64,000 nucleotides of DNA from Psychrobacillus sp044762745 (GCF_044762745.1 NZ_JBIWEX010000017.1:1-64000), one strand, 5' to 3'; shown: positions 1 to 9,377, counted from the stretch's first letter. A program made the numbers and translations. Notes: generated by a model from the letters alone, not told the origin.

Positions 1-94
<94 letters not shown>

Positions 95-106
95 AAATAA
101 AAAAGA

Positions 107-139
107 AGTCGTTACCGAGTAATCGGTAGCGGCTTTTTT
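107..139 (+). terminator. rRNA operon terminator
   Basis: An 11-bp stem (GTCGTTACCGA paired with TCGGTAGCGGC, with G-U pairs) and a short loop are followed by six T. It sits just after the 5S gene, as expected for an intrinsic terminator of the rRNA operon. Confidence 0.9.
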
Positions 140-141
140 AT

Positions 142-724
142 TTGTAGAATAATTAACTTCTGTAAGAAATAGTTCCTCGTTGTTATATATAGGCTATCTA
201 TATTTGGTTGCTTTGGCTTAGTAATTAGTTACTCATGCTACAAAGTTGGCTGCTCTCAACGTAAAACTAGTAGCTTATAAGGTAAGGAAGATGAAAAAGT
301 AATGTGTTGGTTGCGGAAGCTATTGCAGAACTTATCGAGACATCGAATTTGACTCGCTTGGTGACGCTTCTACAGACGATTGGTGATACAGGACACCAAT
401 TTGTACGTTGTTAGTGAGGATAGCGATGAACAGGCTTATGATGGGGATTTCAGGTCATTAAAATTAGTGATTCTGTTGTGCGGCTGTTTTGAACAGTCAA
501 CGTACTATAGGATGAGGAAACTTCCAAACGTCTATTACCTAATAATTCTGGAACGAGATTAGCCTTGCTTATATTTGTTATTGTCTTTTAAAGTGGAAAA
601 AGGTAGTGGCGCTGTTTAATCTGTGCTTCTACTTTTTTTATTTTAACTAAATAGAATCCAACAGTCTTTACTCTCTAACTAGCTTTTGTTATATTGGTTA
701 TATAACAAAGGCGGAGGGGTTTGT
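142..724. other. Long intergenic stretch with possible gene remnants
   Basis: No convincing gene is seen. A 36-codon open stretch at 304-414 on the plus strand has protein-like composition (it reads VLVAEAIAELIETSN and onward) but lacks a ribosome site and a homologue I recognise. A second frame at 380-562 overlaps it and looks random. The region may hold the decayed end of an old gene behind the rRNA operon. Confidence 0.4.
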
Positions 725-2017
725 ATGAAGAGGTTAGCAATTGTTTTTTCTTCAATAGCAATGATCTTTTTATTACTTGCTGCGTGTAGTAAGGAAAAAG
801 AGGAGGAGTTAGAAATGAATTCGTTAGAAATCATTGAAGGTGTATGGAAAGGATTCATTAATATTCCCAATCAACCACTACCAATCATCGTTGAATTTGA
901 AGCGGACAAAGGGATGATTAGTATTCCAGTACAAGGCCTAAATAATTATCCACTAACAAATACGAAGCTAAATGAATCAGACGTATTTTTTGATATGAAT
1001 ATTCAAGGACAAAAGTTAACATTTGATGGCAAGGTCGAAAAAGAAAAGATTACAGGGACCTTTACACAGCAAGGGCAGACTTTCTCTTTTGAATTGGCGA
1101 AGGGAAGTAAAGAGGAGGAAGTAGAAGAGGATCGTTTAGTGGAAGTGAAGGTAGAGGGTGGAACGATGTCTGGCCAACTAGAAATTCCTGAAGGCGACGG
1201 ACCTTTCCCTCTCATGGTCATTATTGCTGGTTCTGGTCCGACTGATCGAAACGGAAACTCAATTGCATTACCAGGTAAAAACAATAGCTTGAAAATGCTT
1301 GCTGAAGATCTAGCAGCAGAAGGTGTTGCAACTATTCGCTACGACTAGCGAGGAGTTGGAAAAAATGCAGTGTTAGCCGGCAAGGAGGAAGATTTGCGAT
1401 TTGACCAATTTATTGATGATGCGGCAGCATGGGTCCAATTTGTAAAAGGGGATGCACGCTTTTCGAAGGTCGGAATAATTGGTCACAGTGAAGGTTCATT
1501 AATTGGAATAGTGGCTAGCCAAAAAGCAGACGCAGATGTGTTCATTTCTATTGCAGGAGCTGGAAGACCTATTGATCAGGTACTTCTTGAACAACTCCAA
1601 GCACAACTTCCACCAAACCTAATGGAAGAGTCCACCAATATTCTAAAAAGATTAAAACAAGGTGAGCAAGTGAAAGTTGTAAGTCAGGAATTACAAAGTT
1701 TGTTCCGCTCATCGGTTCAACCATATATGATATCTTGGTTACAATATGATCCGGCTGAACAACTGCAAAAGTTAAACGGACCAGTGCTCCTAGTAAATGG
1801 GAATGTAGATATTCAAGTCCCAGTAAAAGATGCAGAGCTATTACACCAATCGAAGAAAGGTTCTGAATTACTCATTATTGATAAGATGAATCATATTTTG
1901 AAGGAAGCACCTACCGAAAGAGAAGGAAATATTGCTACCTATTCAAATCCCGATCTTCCATTAGCGAACGGTTTAGTGGATGGTATAGTCCAATTCTTGA
2001 GAGAACATGTAAAATGA
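725..2017 (+). pseudogene. Alpha/beta-hydrolase lipoprotein gene broken by an in-frame stop
   Basis: The start ATG at 725 follows a GGCGGAGGGG ribosome site. It gives a signal peptide with a lipobox (LLAAC), so the product would be a surface lipoprotein. A beta-rich N-terminal domain (about residues 30-140) precedes a serine hydrolase domain with RYD, then RGVG, the nucleophile motif GHSEGS (Ser255), NGNVD and an MNH histidine. Codon 208 is TAG (1346-1348), exactly where related hydrolases have Lys in RYDKRGVGKS. The frame is unchanged on both sides, so one A-to-T change (AAG to TAG) explains it. No other damage is visible in 430 codons, so the mutation is recent, is a sequencing error, or is partly read through. 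The hydrolase fold is sure; the substrate is unknown. Confidence 0.85.
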
Positions 2018-2038
2018 AGTGATGGTTGCATATAAAAT

Positions 2039-2067
2039 GCTGAACTTTTTTAAGCTCAGCGTTTTTT
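2039..2067 (+). terminator. Intrinsic terminator after the hydrolase gene
   Basis: The stem GCTGA/TCAGC continues as CTT/AAG past one mismatch, around a TTTT loop, and is followed by six T. It lies inside the longest possible reading frame of the next gene. That argues that the next gene really starts downstream, at 2097. Confidence 0.7.
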
Positions 2068-2096
2068 CAATGTTTAGTTATAGGGGGAAAATGGGG

Positions 2097-2996
2097 ATGA
2101 AAGAAAATCGTATCCGGCTAGATGGAGGGTTCCATAACGACCTTTTTTACATGGAGGAAAAAGAAAAAGTAGTAAGAATATCTAATGCTAGAAAAACGAA
2201 GGAAATGGTCTTACAGGAAATTGATTGGATGGATTACCTATACAAACAAGGGGTTGCTGTTCCTAAGTCGGACCTGCATTTGGAAGAGGAAAAAGGGCGG
2301 GTAACTGCGTATTTCGAATTTATTAAGGGAGATATGTTGGATGTAACAAACGTATTACATTGGAATGAAAAAACATTTGGACAATGGGGAAAGGTATTAG
2401 GAAGAATGCATGCTCTATCTAAAAGGTGGGAAGTCGAAGAAATACATCGACCTGTTTGGTCAGTTGGAAATACGGATGTGTTTGGTATTAGGATCGATTC
2501 ATCCTCATGGTTAAGAAAATATTATGACAGGTTGATGCAAAGCCTGTGTGCGTATGAAAGCATGCCAAACACATTTGGTCTAATTCATAATGACTTTCAT
2601 CAAGGGAATCTAATCATTACAAAGGATGGTACTATTACTACGATTGATTTTGATGATTGTGCGTATAATTGGTATGCACAAGATATTGCAGTGGCATTCT
2701 ATCATGCGTATTGGCAACATAGCTCTTACAATGACAATATAAAAGCTTTTCCACAGACATTTATGAAACATTTTCTTGCGGGTTATCAAACTGAAAATTT
2801 ACTTCATGAGGACACTGTCGAACAAATTCCTATATTCCTTAAACTAAGGGAAATATTTTTATACGAACTATTTACTCAAAAATGGAATGAGAATAACTTG
2901 GAAGAATGGCAAAAGTATACTTTGTTGAACTTAGAAGAAAAGATTAAGAACAAAGTGCCGTATGCTGAGATTAATGATTTTTCTATCTATTTGTAA
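2097..2996 (+). CDS. Phosphotransferase-fold kinase (APH/choline kinase family)
   Basis: This 299-residue cytosolic protein belongs to the aminoglycoside/choline kinase superfamily. The catalytic loop reads HNDFHQGNL from about residue 164 and the metal-binding motif IDFDD follows near residue 185. The N-terminal lobe is a typical nucleotide-binding half. I start at ATG 2097 because a GGGGG ribosome site lies 9 bases upstream, while frames starting from 2019 would run through the upstream terminator. ATG 2091 is too close to the ribosome site. It stands alone between two terminators. The substrate (a sugar, an amino alcohol or an antibiotic) cannot be read from the sequence. Confidence 0.85.
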   Translation: MKENRIRLDGGFHNDLFYMEEKEKVVRISNARKTKEMVLQEIDWMDYLYKQGVAVPKSDLHLEEEKGRVTAYFEFIKGDMLDVTNVLHWNEKTFGQWGKVLGRMHALSKRWEVEEIHRPVWSVGNTDVFGIRIDSSSWLRKYYDRLMQSLCAYESMPNTFGLIHNDFHQGNLIITKDGTITTIDFDDCAYNWYAQDIAVAFYHAYWQHSSYNDNIKAFPQTFMKHFLAGYQTENLLHEDTVEQIPIFLKLREIFLYELFTQKWNENNLEEWQKYTLLNLEEKIKNKVPYAEINDFSIYL

Positions 2997-3003
2997 CATA
3001 CGC

Positions 3004-3043
3004 AAAAAGAGTCTAAATTCTAGTATGAATTAGACTCTTTTTG
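3004..3043. terminator. Bidirectional terminator between convergent genes
   Basis: AAAAAGAGTCTAA pairs with TTAGACTCTTTTT around a short AT-rich loop. A runs on one side and T runs on the other serve both the kinase gene and the leftward exporter gene. Confidence 0.9.
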
Positions 3044-3068
3044 TTTGTTCAATTTTCTATCTAGTAAG

Positions 3069-3971
3069 TTAAGAAGTAGTCTTCCGTTTTTTATTCTTCG
3101 AAATGGTAGCGAGAGTCGGGATACACATACCAACTAAAATAACGATAATTCCAAGGACTTGTAACCATGATAATGCTTCGCTCAACACGAGTACCGAAAC
3201 AATTACGGCGACTGGTAACTCCATCGCGCTTAAGATAGAAGAAACAGCACCTCCAACTTTTGGCACAGCAATAACGAATAAGTATATCGGAACGATAATG
3301 CCAAGTAGTCCAAGAGCTAGTCCATAAAATAGTAGCGATTCCGTAAATAATTTCCCATTCCAAACAATTTCAGGGCTTTGGAAAATAGCAATCATGACAG
3401 CTGCGATAAATGAAACAAATAGTAGACGAGTCGTCGTATTCATCCCTTCTACTTGTTTCGTATTGACGTTCATATTCAAAGAGAACGAAACCGCAGCGGC
3501 AAATCCGTACATCCAGCCTCTCCAGTCAATGCCACTTAAATCGACATCGAGAACACCAGCAGCTAAAATCGTACCGATAAATAAAATAATAAGCGAAATT
3601 ACTTCGGGTCTCGACGGCAATCTTCTTCTAATAATACAATCGATGAGCGTACCAATCCATGTAAATTGAAATAGCATAACGACTGCCAAAGAAGCAGGCA
3701 AGTAAATAAGTGCCTGTCCATAAACAATTCCTGTCATCCCTGTAAAGATCCCTGCTAATAGTATTATTTTACCCCCGCCATGTAAGCGCGGAAGCTTTCG
3801 CTGTGTCACCAGATAGATAACTAAGGCTAAAAGAAATCCAGTAATATATTGACTCGCAACCGCTTCCGAGGCTGTATAGCCATCTCCAATTGCAAGTTTC
3901 ACCATTGTTGATAAAGTCCCATATGAGCTAGCCGCAAAAACGACCATCAGTGGGTAAATCCATGATTTCAT
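3069..3971 (-). CDS. EamA-family DMT transporter
   Basis: This is a 300-residue membrane protein with about ten hydrophobic segments in two repeated EamA halves, as in the drug/metabolite transporter superfamily. Glycines in the final helices (VLSEALSWLQVLGIIVILVG) and a basic tail (KNKKRK) fit the family. The start at 3971 has AAAGGAG eight bases upstream. It lies 12 bases after a GNAT gene and probably shares its transcript. Members export metabolites, amino acids or toxic compounds; which one applies here is unknown. Confidence 0.88.
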   Translation of the reverse strand: MKSWIYPLMVVFAASSYGTLSTMVKLAIGDGYTASEAVASQYITGFLLALVIYLVTQRKLPRLHGGGKIILLAGIFTGMTGIVYGQALIYLPASLAVVMLFQFTWIGTLIDCIIRRRLPSRPEVISLIILFIGTILAAGVLDVDLSGIDWRGWMYGFAAAVSFSLNMNVNTKQVEGMNTTTRLLFVSFIAAVMIAIFQSPEIVWNGKLFTESLLFYGLALGLLGIIVPIYLFVIAVPKVGGAVSSILSAMELPVAVIVSVLVLSEALSWLQVLGIIVILVGMCIPTLATISKNKKRKTTS

Positions 3972-3983
3972 AAAATTTCTCCT

Positions 3984-4556
3984 TTAATCGGGTCTTACTG
4001 TTTTTACCATATGATAAAAAGGTTCACCGATAATTGTCCAAGGACATACATTATCAAAACTTAGTCTATTATACAAGCTAATCGCGGCATATTTTTCTGT
4101 TTCTACATTTAAAGATAGTTTGCCGCCACCAAAGCTTTTTACTAATTGCTCGGCATAATTTAAAAGCTTTGTACCAATACCTTGACCACGATAGGTGGGG
4201 TCTACAACAACTGTATCTACATACCATTCCCCAGGTAAAGTTTCTGGATCTATTTTGACTGATGTCCCTTTTTTATTGGAAAGATAGTCTTCCAAGTTTG
4301 CATCGAGTGTACTAGCCTGCTCAGCAGAATAAAACACGAGCACACCAGCAACCTTTCCTTCCATTTCTGCAATATACGTAAATAAATAAGAATGTCGATT
4401 ATCCGTACGAGTAAACAAATGCTCGAACTCCTTCGTAATTCTTGTTTCCTCTGTTTCACCTGTTATATGCATAGCAATATCCCCAATTGCTTCCATAATT
4501 AAAGGAACCGCATCTTTGGCATCTTCTTTACGTGCATTTCTTATAGAAATGTTCAT
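3984..4556 (-). CDS. GNAT-family N-acetyltransferase
   Basis: This 190-residue protein has a clear acetyl-CoA binding motif: VVVDPTYRGQGIG at about residues 116-128, followed by a helix and the C-terminal strand region. The family moves an acetyl group from acetyl-CoA to an amine. The start at 4556 is preceded by GGGAAGGTGG. The gene is first in a two-gene leftward unit with the DMT exporter. Acetylation plus export suggests handling of one compound, but this is inference. Confidence 0.88.
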   Translation of the reverse strand: MNISIRNARKEDAKDAVPLIMEAIGDIAMHITGETEETRITKEFEHLFTRTDNRHSYLFTYIAEMEGKVAGVLVFYSAEQASTLDANLEDYLSNKKGTSVKIDPETLPGEWYVDTVVVDPTYRGQGIGTKLLNYAEQLVKSFGGGKLSLNVETEKYAAISLYNRLSFDNVCPWTIIGEPFYHMVKTVRPD

Positions 4557-4661
4557 TGTTCATCCACCTTCCCAATGAAATATTATAACATAAAAAGTTT
4601 TTGAAACCTTTTTGTTCTATATATAGTAGAATAGAAGAAAGGAAATAAAGGAGGAATGACA

Positions 4662-4859
4662 GTGGACTTAGAATCAATACCGTGGATGCTCATATTGCCG
4701 CTAGTGGTTATCCAACTTATTTTAATACTTGTTGCTATCATTGACTTAATAAGGGTGAATAATACGAACGGACCTAAATGGCTGTGGGCATTGATCATTG
4801 TTTTAGGAAATTTAATTGGACCTATTATCTATTTCATCGTAGGGAGACGAAACGAATGA
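4662..4859 (+). CDS. PLDc_N-domain small membrane protein (YxlE-like)
   Basis: This protein of about 65 residues has two transmembrane segments separated by a short polar stretch, with the NGPKWLWALIIVLGNLIGP signature of the PLDc_N family. I choose GTG 4662, seven bases after AAAGGAGG; ATG 4656 is only one base from that site. It overlaps the next gene by an ATGA junction. In Bacillus subtilis, YxlE sits in the sigY operon beside the YxlFG ABC transporter and takes part in control of SigY. Here the same trio occurs without sigY, yxlC or yxlD. Role inferred from gene order. Confidence 0.75.
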   Translation: MDLESIPWMLILPLVVIQLILILVAIIDLIRVNNTNGPKWLWALIIVLGNLIGPIIYFIVGRRNE

Positions 4860-5758
4860 AGACATTACTTCATATACAAGGCTTAACGAAACAATATGGA
4901 AAAGAAAAAGCGGTAGATAAACTAACCTTTTCACTACTCAAAAACACATCAACTGCCCTTATCGGACCAAATGGAGCAGGGAAAACAACGACATTGTCGA
5001 TGCTTGCAGGATTACTAAAACAAAGTTCTGGAACGATTGTATTCGATGGAGAAATAACAGAGGATACCCGAAAAGTAATCGGGTTTTTACCGCAATATCC
5101 AAAGTTTTACTCTTGGCTAACAGCACTTGAATTCACGGAATTGGCAGCAAGGTTAAGTGGTGTAGATGCGAAAATAGCAAAACAAGAAGCGGAAAAAACG
5201 CTTGAATTTGTAGGTCTTGCAGATGTAAAAAACAAAAAGACTGGGACATTTTCCGGGGGAATGAAACAAAGACTAGGGCTTGCACAAGCAATCGTTCATA
5301 AACCAGCATTATTGCTTTTAGATGAACCAGTATCTGCATTAGATCCAATAGGCAGACGAGAAATAATGAATTTACTAAAAGAATTACAAGCAACAACGAC
5401 CATTTTATATTCGACTCATATTTTAAATGATGCAGAAGAAATGACGGACCAGTTAGTATTTTTACGAAAAGGGAAGTTAGTAGAGCAGGGGTCCATGCAA
5501 GAAGTTCGGGAAAAATATGCAAATCCTATGTATAAGTTACATTTTGTTTCTAGTGAGGAAGCAGCAAAGTTTGTGGAAATCTCCCCTTGGTCTGCTAAAC
5601 AGGAAGATTCGATTGCTTTTGTCCATATAGAAGAGGAAAAACCGATAATGAACGAAGTACTGCGTGTACTTGCAGATAGTCGTTTGAACTTGTTAAAAGT
5701 AGAGCGAGCAACGGCTAGTTTAGAAGAAATCTTTTTACAGGTGGTGAATAAAGGATGA
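4856..5758 (+). CDS. ABC transporter ATP-binding protein (YxlF-like)
   Basis: This 300-residue ATPase has Walker A GPNGAGKTT at 37-45, the signature FSGGMKQRL from 132, and Walker B LLLLDEP at 152-158 with a switch His in STHIL. The C-terminal extension is typical of drug or lipid exporters of the CcmA/NatA class. The ATG lies in an ATGA overlap with the upstream membrane protein, which implies translational coupling. It pairs with the permease at 5755. Likely job: energising export of an unknown substrate across the plasma membrane. Confidence 0.9.
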   Translation: MKTLLHIQGLTKQYGKEKAVDKLTFSLLKNTSTALIGPNGAGKTTTLSMLAGLLKQSSGTIVFDGEITEDTRKVIGFLPQYPKFYSWLTALEFTELAARLSGVDAKIAKQEAEKTLEFVGLADVKNKKTGTFSGGMKQRLGLAQAIVHKPALLLLDEPVSALDPIGRREIMNLLKELQATTTILYSTHILNDAEEMTDQLVFLRKGKLVEQGSMQEVREKYANPMYKLHFVSSEEAAKFVEISPWSAKQEDSIAFVHIEEEKPIMNEVLRVLADSRLNLLKVERATASLEEIFLQVVNKG

Positions 5759-6537
5759 GTAACTTTTCGATATTATTTCAAAAAGAGTGGCGAGAGAATG
5801 TACGGAATTTTAAAATTCTTTGGATACCACTTGTGTTTTTGTTGTTTGGTATTTCGGAGCCTTTGACTAATTATTATTTACCACAAATTTTAAATGCAGT
5901 AGGAAATATGCCGGAAGGAACGGTTTTTCCGTTTCCGGAATTTACACCAGAGCAAATTGTGATGTCGACGATTGGTCAGTACCAATTTATCGGGATGTTA
6001 GTCATAACACTTGGATTTGCAGGCATAATTTCAAGGGAACGAAAGAACGGGACTGCTACGTTCTTATATGTAAGACCGATTTCGTATGGAAGCTACGTGT
6101 ATAGTAAGTTTAGTATGATGTGCATACTAGTGATTGGTAGTGTCATACTTGGATCATTAGCCAATTTATATTATACAAATGTTCTATTTGGAGCAGTGGA
6201 TACAGGAGCTTATGTAGGGTTTCTTGGAACGTATATTGTATGGTTGTTGTTTGTTGTTAGCATTGTTCTATTCTCAAGTGCGGCTTTTTCGACTGCAATT
6301 GCTTCAATAGTATCGCTTGCTCTCGTTTTATTTGTTCAGTTTATAGACGCTTTACTTGGAACTTACTGGACAATTTCTCCTTGGAAATTACCTATGTATG
6401 CAGGGTATGTATTAAATGGAAGCGTCGATAAAACGCCATATATATGGAGTATGATAATTACATTATTAGTTATCGTTTTCCTAATCTTCGGAGCAGTTTA
6501 CTTCGCTAAAAGAAATATTTCTAAGACAAAAATATAA
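5755..6537 (+). CDS. ABC-2 type permease (YxlG-like)
   Basis: This 260-residue membrane protein has six predicted transmembrane segments. The first is near residue 20, then a long extracytoplasmic loop, then ISRERKNGTATFLYVRPIS, a cytoplasmic coupling region typical of ABC-2 permeases. Its ATG overlaps the ATPase stop (ATGA), so the two subunits are made together. It forms the membrane half of the exporter. Substrate unknown. Confidence 0.88.
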   Translation: MSNFSILFQKEWRENVRNFKILWIPLVFLLFGISEPLTNYYLPQILNAVGNMPEGTVFPFPEFTPEQIVMSTIGQYQFIGMLVITLGFAGIISRERKNGTATFLYVRPISYGSYVYSKFSMMCILVIGSVILGSLANLYYTNVLFGAVDTGAYVGFLGTYIVWLLFVVSIVLFSSAAFSTAIASIVSLALVLFVQFIDALLGTYWTISPWKLPMYAGYVLNGSVDKTPYIWSMIITLLVIVFLIFGAVYFAKRNISKTKI

Positions 6538-6562
6538 AAACACTATTTAGAGGTGAAAAAAG

Positions 6563-7267
6563 TTGCCGACTCGCAATTCTGATCGATTTGTTACAGCATA
6601 TAATCGAATAGATCAACTAATGAAGGATGTTATTGGAACACAGGAGCATATGGCATTTTTTCGATTAATCGATTATGCGAAAAAAAAGAATGCTGTAATA
6701 AGAAAATATGAATCAGATTTGCGAGAATACGGTGATCTTCGGAATGCAATCATTCATAATCGCACCTCGATGGAATTTGCCATTGCAGAACCACACGAAG
6801 ATGTTGTGCTAAAAATGGAGGAAATAGAAAGTGCTTTGAGGACTCCGGTAACAGTCGGAAGCATGTTTCGAACGAATGTGACGATGTTTCAACAAACGGA
6901 TTCCTTGAGTTATGCGTTAAAAGTAATTAAAGACAAAAAGTATAACCAATTTCCAGTGTATGCTGGTAAGCAGTTTAAAGGATTGATCACACCAGTTGGA
7001 ATTACGATGTGGATGGCTAGTATGGTGGATTCTAAAGACTTTTCTAGATCCCGTACAACACTAGGTGAAATTCTTGCACATGAAAATGACAGGGAAAATC
7101 ATCGATTTATCGCCAAGCAAGAATCCGTTTATGAAGCATTGGAAATTTTTAAGGCAGCTGTAACAAGAGGACGCCGTTTAGAAGCACTGCTAATCACTGA
7201 TGACGGCAAGCCAAATAACAAACTGATTGGAATTGTGACACCGATGAGTTTGATGAAAATCAAATAA
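6563..7267 (+). CDS. CBS-pair domain protein
   Basis: This 234-residue cytosolic protein starts at TTG 6563, seven bases after AGGTG. Residues 1-85 are helical and contain RNAIIHNR. Two CBS motifs follow: one from about residue 95 (VTVGSMFRTNVTMFQQTDSL) and a second near residue 165 that ends KLIGIVTPMSLM. CBS pairs bind adenosine nucleotides such as AMP or ATP. The N-terminal part resembles HEPN/RiboL-PSP-like helical domains that often carry an R-N/H-x3-H motif (here RNAIIH); I note this without claiming nuclease activity. It stands alone after the ABC cassette. Confidence 0.75.
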   Translation: MPTRNSDRFVTAYNRIDQLMKDVIGTQEHMAFFRLIDYAKKKNAVIRKYESDLREYGDLRNAIIHNRTSMEFAIAEPHEDVVLKMEEIESALRTPVTVGSMFRTNVTMFQQTDSLSYALKVIKDKKYNQFPVYAGKQFKGLITPVGITMWMASMVDSKDFSRSRTTLGEILAHENDRENHRFIAKQESVYEALEIFKAAVTRGRRLEALLITDDGKPNNKLIGIVTPMSLMKIK

Positions 7268-7356
7268 ACGGGATGAATTTTTCCAAAAGTCGTCTTTTCT
7301 CTTCCGTTTTCGAGTAAAATGGGAGTGTCATAGATTAGGGAAAAGGAGGACTAATA

Positions 7357-7608
7357 TTGGAACAGCATGAAAATTTTCAACAACAGCCAACTGGTGACAT
7401 GTCAGTAGGTGAATGGCTTATTACGATGTTAATTATGATTATCCCAATCGTGAACATCGTCATGCTTTTTGTCTGGGGATTTGGAAGTCCAGACAAACGT
7501 CGCAACTATGCCCGGGCATCACTCATTTGGATGGCTATTAGTATTGTACTTGTTATTATTTTTTATGGGGTTATATTCGCATTAATTATCTCTTTGAATC
7601 CATATTAA
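7357..7608 (+). CDS. Small two-helix membrane protein, unknown function
   Basis: An 83-residue protein starts at TTG 7357 after AAAGGAGG. It has a polar, Gln-rich N-terminus, one membrane segment around residues 22-42, a short basic loop (SPDKRRNYARAS) and a second segment at 52-78. The spacing and start are convincing. I do not recognise a function. It is followed directly by a terminator and so forms its own unit. Confidence 0.7.
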   Translation: MEQHENFQQQPTGDMSVGEWLITMLIMIIPIVNIVMLFVWGFGSPDKRRNYARASLIWMAISIVLVIIFYGVIFALIISLNPY

Positions 7609-7643
7609 AATACATTTCCCGGGAAATAGCATATTTCGACATG

Positions 7644-7683
7644 AAAAAGTATTCTTGTAGTTAAATACAGGGATACTTTTTTT
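7644..7683 (+). terminator. Intrinsic terminator
   Basis: AAAAAGTAT(T)C pairs with GATACTTTTT around a 20-base loop and ends in seven T. It closes the small membrane protein gene. Confidence 0.75.
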
Positions 7684-7719
7684 ACATTTGATATTATAAT
7701 GAATAAGGAGTGAGTTAAT

Positions 7720-8343
7720 ATGAAAATCGCTTTGTTTGGAGCTACCGGACGTGTTGGAAGTGACATTCTATTATTACTTTTGAAAAACAATATAGAAGTA
7801 ACTGTACTTGTAAGAGATCCGGAGAAAGTGCAACCTCATGATAAATTGACCGTCCTACAAGGGAATGCAAGAAAAGCATCCGATATAGAACTTACATTAG
7901 AAAATGCAGATGCGGTGATAAGTGCCCTCGGGACGGATCAGACGACTGTATTAACAGAATCTATTTCACATATTATTTTAGCGATGAAAAATCGGAATAT
8001 CCATCGCATCATAACGATTGGAACAGCAGGAATATTGATGAGTAGGGTTGATCTGGGGCTACTTCGTTATGAATCATCCGAATCAAAACAGAGATCAAGA
8101 GTTGCCGCAAAAGAACATCATCGTGTATTTAGTATGTTAAGTGCATCAAGGCTAGATTGGACGATTGTTTGTCCAACGTATTTGCCTGGCGGTCCTGCGA
8201 CCAATGCCTATACAATCGAACGAGATAGGTTACCAGTTGGAGCAGTTCGAACGACAACGGGAGATACAGCTTTATTTGCATATAATGAATTAATTGAGAA
8301 TAAACATATTTGTTATAGAGTAAGTATTATGAGTCCCGAGTAA
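7720..8343 (+). CDS. NAD(P)-binding Rossmann protein (atypical SDR, NmrA/YwnB type)
   Basis: This 207-residue protein opens with a dinucleotide-binding motif GATGRVG at residues 8-14 and has RDPEK after strand 2, typical of atypical short-chain dehydrogenases that act as NAD(P)H-dependent reductases or nucleotide sensors. The motif DAVISALGT follows. A ribosome site (AAGGAG) precedes the ATG. It probably forms an operon with the phosphoesterase 15 bases downstream. The substrate is not evident. Confidence 0.85.
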   Translation: MKIALFGATGRVGSDILLLLLKNNIEVTVLVRDPEKVQPHDKLTVLQGNARKASDIELTLENADAVISALGTDQTTVLTESISHIILAMKNRNIHRIITIGTAGILMSRVDLGLLRYESSESKQRSRVAAKEHHRVFSMLSASRLDWTIVCPTYLPGGPATNAYTIERDRLPVGAVRTTTGDTALFAYNELIENKHICYRVSIMSPE

Positions 8344-8358
8344 TTTAGGAGAAAATAA

Positions 8359-9156
8359 ATGAAAAAATGGTTAGTAGGATTAATTGTAATAGCAATTGCT
8401 TTATATATAGGGAATTATGGGATTAAAACAACAGAAATTACCGTGGAATCGGATAACATTCCAACAGTATTTAATGGTTTAAAGATTGTACAAATTTCTG
8501 ATTTACACGATGCAACATTCGGAGAAAACCAAGAAAAGCTTGCAAAAAAAGTCCGAGATGCAGCGCCGGATCTCATTTTCTTGACAGGAGATTTGATAGA
8601 TAGTAATCGCTATGACTTGGAAAATAGTTTAGATGTGGTAAGGCAAATTATTTCGCTTGCACCTGTTTATTATGTGACAGGTAATCATGAAATTGCGACG
8701 AATGATGTGGATCATATTAAAGCTTCATTGACTGAGTTAGGTGTAAACGTATTATCAAATGAAGAAAAAACAATAGAAAAAGATGGAGAACAGTTACGCA
8801 TTATAGGAATTGAAGATCCATTGAGTGGGGTATCGGTAGGGGATGCATTGAGCAAGTTCGATAAGACGGATTCCTACACACTAGTACTATCGCATCGTCC
8901 AGAAACGTTTCATGATTATGTAGATAATGAAGTGGATCTTGTATTTGCAGGCCATGCACATGGTGGTCAGATTCGTATCCCTGGATTAGGAGGACTTGTC
9001 GCTCCAGGTCAAGGTTTATTGCCAAAATATACAGCGGGAATGTATACGGAAAATAAAACAAATATGATCGTTAGCAGAGGTTTAGGAAATAGTGTTATGC
9101 CTGTTAGGGTGTTTAATACACCGGAAATTATTGTTGTTACATTAAAAGCTACATAA
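8359..9156 (+). CDS. Membrane-anchored calcineurin-like metallophosphoesterase (YkuE/YaeI type)
   Basis: This 265-residue protein has an N-terminal membrane anchor or signal (residues 4-20) and a full set of metallophosphoesterase motifs: ISDLHD at 46-51, GDLID at 77-81, GNHE at 108-111 and GHAHGG at 198-203. Members act at the outer face of the membrane on phosphoesters such as lipid-linked substrates. AGGAG lies eight bases before the ATG. A strong terminator follows. Confidence 0.9.
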   Translation: MKKWLVGLIVIAIALYIGNYGIKTTEITVESDNIPTVFNGLKIVQISDLHDATFGENQEKLAKKVRDAAPDLIFLTGDLIDSNRYDLENSLDVVRQIISLAPVYYVTGNHEIATNDVDHIKASLTELGVNVLSNEEKTIEKDGEQLRIIGIEDPLSGVSVGDALSKFDKTDSYTLVLSHRPETFHDYVDNEVDLVFAGHAHGGQIRIPGLGGLVAPGQGLLPKYTAGMYTENKTNMIVSRGLGNSVMPVRVFNTPEIIVVTLKAT

Positions 9157-9159
9157 TAA

Positions 9160-9187
9160 CCCCCTGCATTTTTGTAGGGGGCTTTTA
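9160..9187 (+). terminator. Intrinsic terminator
   Basis: CCCCCTGC pairs with GTAGGGGG around ATTTTT and is followed by four T. It closes the phosphoesterase unit and faces the leftward csbD gene. Confidence 0.8.
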
Positions 9188-9188
9188 A

Positions 9189-9377
9189 CTACTTATTATC
9201 TTTTCTGTCCAACCGTTCTTTAAATTCTCCAAATTTATGTTGGGCTTCGCCTTTGAGTTTATCAAGCTTACCTTCAGCTTGTAACTTCATGTCATCGGTT
9301 GCATTTCCAAGTTGATCTTTTGTTTCGCCTTTGATTTTGTTTACAGTACCTTTTAATTTGTCCGATAATCCACTCAT
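9189..9377 (-). CDS. CsbD-family stress protein
   Basis: This 62-residue, highly charged protein has the CsbD repeat pattern: DKLKGTVNKIKGETKDQLGN, then a second copy with KLKGEAQHKFGEF. CsbD proteins accumulate in general stress; their biochemical role is unknown. The start has GAGGAGG upstream, and a sigma-B type promoter lies 37 bases before the ATG (9414-9439), which fits regulation by SigB. Confidence 0.93.
   Translation of the reverse strand: MSGLSDKLKGTVNKIKGETKDQLGNATDDMKLQAEGKLDKLKGEAQHKFGEFKERLDRKDNK

Noticed and set aside
380..562. 60-codon frame after the rRNA operon
   Set aside because: No ribosome site and a random-looking product; it overlaps another equally weak frame.
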